NCBI GenBank assembly: GCA_022839045.1
Contig: JALHDI010000111.1
Coordinates: forward strand, 1 to 12,624
Source of the DNA: Sporomusaceae bacterium
GTDB lineage: Bacteria; Bacillota_C; Negativicutes; Sporomusales_B; UBA7701
Direction of reading: 5' to 3'
DNA length: 12,624 bases
Each line of letters opens with the position of its first letter. Position 1 is the first letter of the stretch. The notes under the pieces are model-generated. The model saw only the letters and a program-made list of their open reading frames with translations, was not told where the DNA came from and searched no databases. Shown piece by piece: positions 8,435 to 12,624 of this stretch. The translations under genes and the position numbers were made by a program.

Positions 8435-9349
8435 TCAATAGTTCTTTTCTACGGTTTTCACAAGCTCGATCAGCGTCTCGTTGGTCGACGTCGGGATGCC
8501 GAAGCGCTGGCCGAGCTTGATGACCTCTCCGTTGAGGGCGGCGATCTCGGTCGGCCGCTTGCGGAGGATGTCCTGCAACATCGACGTGCGGTTGTCGCAG
8601 GTCGATCGCATCAGCCCGAGCAGGTGCTCCAGCGGGTTATCGTACGGGAGCTGGATGCCTTGGGCTTTCGCCACCGCCTCCACCTCGGTCAGCACCTTCT
8701 TCATCACCGCCACCGAATCGTCGCATTCCGCCAACTGCCCGTTGGTGAGGCCGGTGATCGCCGATACCGGGTTGAGGGCGGCGTTGAGGGCCAACTTGCC
8801 CCACAGCAACTGGGGAAGGTTGCTCGCCACGGTCGTATACAAGCCCGAACGGGAAAAAGTGGCGGCTATTTCATACACCTCGCGGCTGGCATGACCGTCG
8901 AGCTTGCCGATATGGGTCGCGCCCTTGCCGCCGTCGCGCACCCTTCCTGGGCCGAGCATCATCGCCCCCATCGCGGTCGTGCCCACGATCACCCGCTGCG
9001 CCCCCAGCACCTCGGCCAGCTTCTCCGCGTTGCCGAGCCCGTTCTGCAGCGTCAGCACCATCGTAGCCGGTCCTACCAGGCCGGCGGCGATGTTGGCCGC
9101 CTGACGCGTGGCGTTGGCCTTCACCATGATGATGACAAGGTCGACGACACCCACATCCTCCGCTCTGGTCGTCGCCGGCAGACGCAGCACGACGGTGCCC
9201 TCCGGAGCGACGACCATAAGCCCGTCCTCGTTAACCGCCCTGACATGTTCCTCCCACGAATCCAGCAGCCAAACCTGCTCGCCGCCCTGGGCCAGCCGGC
9301 CCCCGTACAGGCTGCCCATTGCGCCGGCGCCGGCGATGGCGATCTTCAC
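8435..9349 (-). CDS. panE: Ketopantoate reductase family protein (2-dehydropantoate 2-reductase)
   Basis: A 304-residue cytosolic NADPH-dependent reductase; E. coli PanE has 303. The expected reaction is reduction of 2-dehydropantoate to pantoate in pantothenate/CoA synthesis. The N-terminal Rossmann domain begins KIAIAGAGAMGSLYGG (GxGxxG at 7-12). K77 sits in IMVKANATR, and N103 in the QNG motif. In the C-terminal helical domain are the catalytic-type lysine K185 (LLWGKLALNAALNP) and SMLQDILRKRPTEIAALNG with D260 and E268. The start is GTG at 9349, with GGAGGGG about 7 bases upstream; the open frame further upstream has no family match. No other pantothenate genes are nearby, and the family includes paralogues acting on other 2-oxo acids, so the exact substrate is not proven. 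Confidence 0.88.
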   Translation of the reverse strand: MKIAIAGAGAMGSLYGGRLAQGGEQVWLLDSWEEHVRAVNEDGLMVVAPEGTVVLRLPATTRAEDVGVVDLVIIMVKANATRQAANIAAGLVGPATMVLTLQNGLGNAEKLAEVLGAQRVIVGTTAMGAMMLGPGRVRDGGKGATHIGKLDGHASREVYEIAATFSRSGLYTTVASNLPQLLWGKLALNAALNPVSAITGLTNGQLAECDDSVAVMKKVLTEVEAVAKAQGIQLPYDNPLEHLLGLMRSTCDNRTSMLQDILRKRPTEIAALNGEVIKLGQRFGIPTSTNETLIELVKTVEKNY

Positions 9350-9430
9350 AGCCTTCCCCTCCCTTTCCTTATTTGGCCACCAAGTTCGGTCATTTTTCAG
9401 AAAAATCCTCCCGCCATTCCATACAGGTTT

Positions 9431-9459
9431 CTTATAAGGATGAAGCCGCGAGACAATAA
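9431..9459 (-). promoter_or_regulatory. Weak promoter candidate for the ketopantoate reductase gene
   Basis: On the minus strand TATAAG (9436-9431) is preceded, after exactly 17 bases, by TTATTG. The -10 is good and the -35 is poor. It sits 82 bases before the GTG start and just after the terminator of the preceding gene, where a promoter is expected. Confidence 0.25.
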
Positions 9460-9497
9460 AAACAACTGCCGGCTGCACCGTAGAAGGCACTGCCGGC
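9456..9497 (-). terminator. Candidate terminator after the family 9 glycosyltransferase gene
   Basis: On the minus strand GCCGGC, a two-base bulge and TGC pair with GCA-GCCGGC around a 10-base loop. This is followed by AGTTGTTTTTATTG. The stem is interrupted and the T-tract imperfect, so it is weaker than the other terminators here. It lies 30 bases after the stop codon at 9528. Confidence 0.5.
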
Positions 9498-9527
9498 GAA
9501 GTAATCCGGACACAATCCGCAAGCGTT

Positions 9528-10640
9528 CTACCGCGAACGGGGGCCGTAGTCGCTCCTGTCCCCAACGCCCGGGCGCCGTTGCTCGCCGGGCAGCGTCCGC
9601 ACCGGCGACCGTCTTGTGACCCCGTACACCTGCCTGACGACCTGTTCGGGCGTCACGGCGCGCATGCACGCGGCCGCCCCCCTGGGGCATACCCTCTTGA
9701 AGCAGAAAGAGCACTCCTGCCTGCTGACGACGGCGGTGTTTTTCTCCCCCGGCGGGACGAGCCGCGCCGGGTCGGTCGGCCCGAAGATGCCCACCGTCGG
9801 CGTGCCCACCGCCGCCGCCATATACAGCGGCCCGGTGTCTCCCGCCACCACCACGGCCGCCCTCGCCATCAGCGCCGCCAGCTCAAGCAGCCCCGTCCGC
9901 CCTGCCGCGTCCGCCACCGGCACGCCGACCGCCGCCGCGATCTCCCGTGTCAGCGGCGCCTCCGCCTTGCCACCGCACAGCACGACGGCGAAATCCCCGG
10001 CCAACAGCCTGGCCATCCGGGCGTACAAAGCACCCGGCCAATTCTTCGCCGGCCACGTCGTCCCCGGCGCCAGCACCGCCAGCCTCTTGCCGCTGGGAAG
10101 GGCCAGTTCCCCCAGCAGCCTATCCGCCGTCAGCACGGCCGCCTCCGGCACGGTCAGCGTCATCCGCCGCTCTGTCGGCATGATGCCCAGCGGCCGCAGC
10201 ACCCCCAGGTACCTGTCGGTGATATGACGGCCCAGCGGCGGTGCCGTTTCGTCCATGAACAGCGCGTTAAGCTCCTTCGTATCGCTCATGCCGATACGCC
10301 GATCCGTTTCCGCCAGCCTGGCGATCATCCCGGTCAGGAACAGACCGTGCACATCAAGGACGACGTGATAACGCCGCCGCGCCAGAATCTGACGCAAATC
10401 CCGCCACATTGCTGCCGCCCTGCGCAGCTCGATGTTCCGTAGATGCCGTTCGAACCGCTCCCGTGACCAGACGATCGTCTCATCGACATGCGGGTTGTAC
10501 CTGACAAGGTCGGCGGCGACCTCGCCCACCAGCCAGGTGATCCGGCAGTCCGGCCATGCCGCCTTAAGCGACGAAGCCACCGGCGTGCAGTGGATAACGT
10601 CGCCGATAGCGCTCAGCCTGATGATCAGTATTTCCGTCAT
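9528..10640 (-). CDS. Glycosyltransferase family 9 (LPS heptosyltransferase type)
   Basis: A 370-residue GT-B fold glycosyltransferase of the heptosyltransferase family, which adds ADP-heptose or a related sugar to the LPS inner core at the cytoplasmic face of the inner membrane. Visible family features are the N-terminal ILIIRLSAIGDVIHCTPV with D13 in the catalytic position, HITDRYLGVLRPLG (139-152), APGTTWPAKNWP (191-202), and AGDTGPLYMAAAVGTPTVGI near 266-285 followed by FGPTDPARL. A cysteine cluster (C310, C313, C318, C325) near the C-terminus is reminiscent of many such proteins. ATG at 10640 matches the family N-terminus; GGAGGTGG lies 11-13 bases upstream, rather far. A GTG seven codons earlier overlaps that SD and is less likely. 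The last 30 residues, rich in R, P and G, look like an unrelated extension. Which heptosyltransferase (I, II, III) cannot be told. Confidence 0.88.
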   Translation of the reverse strand: MTEILIIRLSAIGDVIHCTPVASSLKAAWPDCRITWLVGEVAADLVRYNPHVDETIVWSRERFERHLRNIELRRAAAMWRDLRQILARRRYHVVLDVHGLFLTGMIARLAETDRRIGMSDTKELNALFMDETAPPLGRHITDRYLGVLRPLGIMPTERRMTLTVPEAAVLTADRLLGELALPSGKRLAVLAPGTTWPAKNWPGALYARMARLLAGDFAVVLCGGKAEAPLTREIAAAVGVPVADAAGRTGLLELAALMARAAVVVAGDTGPLYMAAAVGTPTVGIFGPTDPARLVPPGEKNTAVVSRQECSFCFKRVCPRGAAACMRAVTPEQVVRQVYGVTRRSPVRTLPGEQRRPGVGDRSDYGPRSR

Positions 10641-10876
10641 AGCGAGCCAGACCACCTCCACAGCATGACCGGCAGCTTTTCATTATTAATATTGTGGGGA
10701 CTTTTCCACCGATTATCGCTCGTCAGCACCAGCCAAATTCTGTCTCGCCGCCCTCTGCCCGCATGAATAAGCGGGCGCACAGCGATACTAATACATGGAA
10801 CTCCACACCCTTGACCAGGCCGTCGATGCCGCTAACCGGGCGGCGAACACCAACACCCTCTGAAGAAGTGCCGAGT
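10641..10876. other. Intergenic region without a convincing gene
   Basis: It holds the untranslated upstream region of the glycosyltransferase gene. An AT-rich patch near 10680-10695 and GATAAT on the minus strand near 10712-10717 are possible promoter parts, but no convincing -35/-10 pair was found. A 22-codon plus-strand frame at 10795-10863 has no SD. Nothing else is recognised. Confidence 0.5.
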
Positions 10877-10917
10877 ACCAAACAAAGACCCGCGACACTC
10901 GCGGGTCTTTGTTTGGT
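10877..10917. terminator. Perfect 18-bp hairpin, probable bidirectional terminator
   Basis: Eighteen uninterrupted base pairs (10877-10894 with 10900-10917) enclose a five-base ACACT loop. The inner arm is GC-rich (GACCCGCG/CGCGGGTC), and the outer part is A/T-rich with AAACAAA and TTTGTTT tracts, as in a bidirectional terminator. It lies directly beyond another terminator on the minus strand. A role as a processed RNA or protein-binding site is not excluded. Confidence 0.6.
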
Positions 10918-10922
10918 CCATG

Positions 10923-10947
10923 AAAAAAAGCCACGTCTTTGTGGCTT
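10923..10947 (-). terminator. Factor-independent terminator after the 75-residue ORF
   Basis: On the minus strand AAGCCAC and GTGGCTT form a 7-bp stem around the loop AAAGAC. The stem runs into seven consecutive T. It begins about 42 bases after the stop codon at 10990. Confidence 0.85.
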
Positions 10948-10989
10948 CCCGGTCATAATGCTTCAGTTGTTCCTCTTGTCGTAAAAGGC

Positions 10990-11217
10990 CTAGTGCGGAT
11001 TATTCTCATCGTTGCTTTCATCTTTATACCTGATATTCAAAATAATCCCCGAAGAATCAATCGTCAGTTCTTTAATCCTCAGCCTGCCCATCGGCACCAT
11101 CATGTGCCATACCCCTTCGCACAGCTCGTTGGCGGCAGCCTCAAGTTCGAACATCTCGCGACCGTAGCTCTGACCGTCGCTCGTTCTCTGTCCGAAGAGG
11201 TCGATTACTTTTCCCAT
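10990..11217 (-). CDS. Small hypothetical protein, 75 residues
   Basis: I do not recognise the family. The protein begins MGKVIDLFGQRTSDGQSYGR, continues with an acidic, probably helical segment (EMFELEAAANELCEGVWHMM) and then an alternating, strand-like half (GRLRIKELTIDSSGIILNIR), and ends in a charged tail (KDESNDENNPH). No signal peptide or membrane helix is seen. ATG at 11217 is chosen because GGAGGTG is 6 bases upstream; the frame is open five codons further to a GTG that overlaps the SD. A strong terminator follows. Good SD, two-part fold-like pattern and terminator make it a likely real gene. Confidence 0.7.
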   Translation of the reverse strand: MGKVIDLFGQRTSDGQSYGREMFELEAAANELCEGVWHMMVPMGRLRIKELTIDSSGIILNIRYKDESNDENNPH

Positions 11218-11301
11218 CGCGAACACCTCCACTCGCTGCCGGCACGCGGCGCCTCGTCGCCGGCTGTCTGCCCGTCCTCGGTCCCAGGCGCACGGGATAG
11301 G

Positions 11302-11463
11302 TTATGCTTTGGACCTGAAAAATCGCGTCTTATAAGCTGCCGCACTGGCCTGTTGCTGTTTCAGTTTGGCGAGCTTCGCCCCGTCAATCGGCTGGAGTTT
11401 GCCGCCAAAATCGGCCAACAGCAACGCCTCGAGTTCTTCCGGCATCAGCCTGTACGTTTTCAG
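11302..11463 (-). CDS. Small hypothetical protein, about 53 residues, probable CTG start
   Basis: Translating from CTG at 11463 gives (M)KTYRLMPEELEALLLADF, then GGKLQPIDGAKLAKLKQQQ and a basic end YKTRFFRSKA. It is a short, probably helical protein with an acidic first half and a basic second half. AAGGGGAGG lies 9 bases before the CTG, while the first in-frame ATG (11445, giving 47 residues) has no SD at the right distance. An in-frame TAA further upstream bounds the frame. It begins about 30 bases after the stop of the 55-residue gene, so the two may be co-transcribed. The family is not recognised. Confidence 0.5.
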   Translation of the reverse strand: MKTYRLMPEELEALLLADFGGKLQPIDGAKLAKLKQQQASAAAYKTRFFRSKA

Positions 11464-11492
11464 TTCGCCCCGCCTCCCCTTCCTCGCCTTTC

Positions 11493-11660
11493 TTAGAACA
11501 CTCCGGGGTAATTCCTCTTGGGATTTTTATCCGGATTGGCCTTCTTGAATTCCTCGATCATCTTATCGAGGCGCTTCATCCTGTCATCCCGGTCCGCGGT
11601 TTCGCCGCTTTCCTGACAATCCTCCCCGCTGCTTCGAGACTTTTCTCTTTCGTATCCCAT
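11493..11660 (-). CDS. Small hypothetical protein, 55 residues, highly charged
   Basis: It starts MGYEREKSRSSGEDCQESGE and ends with a helical RMKRLDKMIEEFKKANPDKN followed by PKRNYPGVF. It is hydrophilic throughout, with one cysteine (C15) and no membrane segment. The ATG at 11660 has AGAGGAGA 4-6 bases upstream. The frame stays open 30 codons more, but those codons lie in an AT-rich leader with no better SD. I do not recognise the family. Confidence 0.55.
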   Translation of the reverse strand: MGYEREKSRSSGEDCQESGETADRDDRMKRLDKMIEEFKKANPDKNPKRNYPGVF

Positions 11661-11770
11661 GCTTTCTCCTCTCGGATAATGATTAACCTCGTACAAATAC
11701 GTACATAGTATTCCCCTGTTTTCCCGTTCCTCTCCTACCATTTTTTTCATTTCGACTCAATGCGACCCAG

Positions 11771-11787
11771 CGGCCAAAACTTGGCCG
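11771..11787 (-). terminator. Short hairpin directly after the 127-codon frame
   Basis: CGGCCAA and TTGGCCG pair (7 bp) around a three-base loop, immediately after the TAA at 11790-11788. No T-run follows on the minus strand, so it may be a transcript-end stabiliser or weak terminator rather than a classical one. Confidence 0.35.
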
Positions 11788-12171
11788 TTATTTGATGCCG
11801 CTCCTTGTACGGTAATAGCCGAGCTTACCCTGGGCTATCTCCTCCAGGGCAATCGTAACCGGTTTATTTGACTTGCTTTCAATCGTTGTGCTTTCTCCGC
11901 TCGTAATTCGCGGGCCCGCTTCGCGGACCACCTCCATCCCGTGGAGCGGCCCTTTACGCCCGCCCCCGCCATCAAACAATCTAATTTTTTTAGTATTTAA
12001 CCTATTATATTTTATACTATTAAATATTAACTTGCAAATATTTTTAATTTTTAATTCTCTCCATGTCAACAACTTAATATTGTTAAAATCATGCCCAACT
12101 ATTTCTTGACTCTGACGCCGATAAAAGGTATAGTGTAAGAGCCCATACAATAGACTACGTTGAGTTTTCAT
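11788..12171 (-). CDS. Possible hypothetical protein, 127 residues, AT-rich N-terminal half
   Basis: The frame starts MKTQRSLLYGLLHYTFYRRQ with AGAAGGA a few bases before the ATG. Its first half is coded by very AT-rich DNA (around 11985-12110) and is rich in K, N, I and L. After a GGGG run near residues 69-72 the composition returns to that of the region, ending SNKPVTIALEEIAQGKLGYY plus RTRSGIK. The family is not recognised. Two readings are possible: one real gene of mixed origin, or a short gene in the second half (ATG at 11937, poor SD) preceded by an AT-rich non-coding region. It is divergent from the zinc-ribbon gene, whose promoter overlaps its 5' end. Confidence 0.35.
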   Translation of the reverse strand: MKTQRSLLYGLLHYTFYRRQSQEIVGHDFNNIKLLTWRELKIKNICKLIFNSIKYNRLNTKKIRLFDGGGGRKGPLHGMEVVREAGPRITSGESTTIESKSNKPVTIALEEIAQGKLGYYRTRSGIK

Positions 12172-12188
12172 TAGTCCTTCTCAATAAT
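12160..12188 (+). promoter_or_regulatory. Sigma-A-like promoter of the zinc-ribbon gene
   Basis: TTGAGT (12160-12165, 4 of 6 to consensus) is followed, after exactly 17 bases, by AATAAT (12183-12188, 5 of 6). Transcription would start near 12195, giving a leader of about 56 bases. In that leader ACCCAA (12193-12198) can pair with TTGGGT (12220-12225). Confidence 0.55.
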
Positions 12189-12250
12189 AGGGACCCAATG
12201 ACTATTCTCCATCAACTATTTGGGTAAAACATTTGAGGAGGCTATACTAT

Positions 12251-12547
12251 ATGGCTCAAGACAAAACTCTCTCCTGCCGCGATTGCGGCGCCGAATTCGT
12301 TTTTACCGCTGCCGAACAAGATTTCTTTGCGGAGAAAGGCTTCACCAACGAACCCGGCCGCTGCCCCGAGTGCCGGGCGGCCCGTAAGCAACAGAACAGC
12401 GGCAACCGCGGCGGCTACCAGCAGCGCGAAATGCACGATGCCACCTGCGCGGCCTGCGGCATCCAGACCCAGGTTCCCTTCCGCCCGAGCAACGATCGTC
12501 CCGTTTACTGCCGCGACTGCTTCACCCAAAACAATCGCCGCTATTAA
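12251..12547 (+). CDS. Double zinc-ribbon protein
   Basis: A 98-residue cytosolic protein with four CxxC pairs that should make two zinc ribbons. The first uses C9/C12 and C38/C41 (LSCRDCGAEFVFTAAEQDFF ... GRCPECRAARK), the typical pattern of the small zinc-binding ribbon family common in Firmicutes. The second uses C66/C69 and C87/C90 (ATCAACGIQTQVPFRPS ... VYCRDC). A glycine/glutamine-rich linker (about 47-60) joins them. ATG at 12251 is preceded by GAGGAGG 9 bases upstream; the frame's earlier ATG lies within that SD. Proteins of this type are of unknown role, possibly nucleic acid or ribosome binding. It stands alone between its own promoter and terminator. Confidence 0.9.
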   Translation: MAQDKTLSCRDCGAEFVFTAAEQDFFAEKGFTNEPGRCPECRAARKQQNSGNRGGYQQREMHDATCAACGIQTQVPFRPSNDRPVYCRDCFTQNNRRY

Positions 12548-12564
12548 GCGGGCAAGCCGCGCCA

Positions 12565-12597
12565 AAAACCCCGTGCCCAGCACGGGGTTTTGCTTTT
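12565..12597 (+). terminator. Strong factor-independent terminator of the zinc-ribbon gene
   Basis: The 12-bp perfect stem AAAACCCCGTGC/GCACGGGGTTTT has a CCA loop. It is followed by GC and TTTT, and begins 18 bases after the stop codon at 12547. Confidence 0.92.
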
Positions 12598-12624
12598 GCT
12601 GACTTATTTGAACGTCGACAGTCG

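Noticed and set aside
9350..9565. N-terminal extension of the ketopantoate reductase
   Set aside because: The Rossmann fold starts right at the GTG with its SD; the upstream codons overlap a terminator and show no homology.
10795..10863. 22-codon plus-strand peptide starting MELHTLDQAV
   Set aside because: No SD, no promoter and too short to judge; kept only as a note in case of a gene remnant.
10723..10956. 77-codon minus-strand frame
   Set aside because: It runs through two terminator hairpins, has no SD and no coherent protein pattern.
12242..12583. 113-codon minus-strand frame
   Set aside because: Antisense of the zinc-ribbon gene and its terminator.
1..12624. CRISPR arrays, tRNA/rRNA genes, insertion sequences
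   Set aside because: No regularly spaced repeats, cloverleaf-like sequences, transposase frames or terminal inverted repeats were seen.

Overview
The window reads as a GC-rich chromosomal segment from a bacterium with strong Firmicutes-type translation signals (GGAGG-like Shine-Dalgarno sequences before nearly every gene). It also carries a family 9 (heptosyltransferase-type) glycosyltransferase, which suggests an outer membrane with LPS. Together these point to a diderm Firmicute, most likely a Negativicute of Sporomusaceae type. This placement is inference from gene content; no rRNA or other marker is present.

Positions 1-8256 (minus strand) hold one long, tightly packed operon for respiratory complex I. 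In transcription order it is nuoA, nuoB, nuoC, nuoD, nuoH, nuoI, a fused nuoJ-nuoK, nuoL, nuoM and the first 58 codons of nuoN, which runs off the left edge. Gaps are at most about 60 bases and most neighbours overlap. The NADH-oxidising module (nuoE, nuoF, nuoG) is absent from its usual place between nuoD and nuoH. The complex therefore resembles the 11-subunit, donor-unknown type that may take electrons from ferredoxin or another carrier. The most striking feature is the single NuoJ-NuoK reading frame, in which the first transmembrane helix of NuoK is missing. The 178-base upstream region holds a factor-independent terminator of the preceding gene, a CRP/Rex-like palindrome, a second 7+7 inverted repeat and a -10-like element.

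Positions 8435-10640 (minus) carry a ketopantoate reductase family gene and a family 9 glycosyltransferase gene, separated by a candidate terminator and a weak promoter. They appear to be independent units.

Positions 10641-10989 contain no convincing gene. They hold a perfect 18-bp hairpin and a second terminator. Positions 10990-12171 (minus) hold a run of very small genes of unknown function: 75, about 53, 55 and possibly 127 codons. One of them is best explained by a CTG start, and the last contains a strikingly AT-rich stretch.

Positions 12160-12597 (plus) form a self-contained unit: a good sigma-A-like promoter, a 98-residue protein with two zinc ribbons (four CxxC pairs), and a strong terminator.
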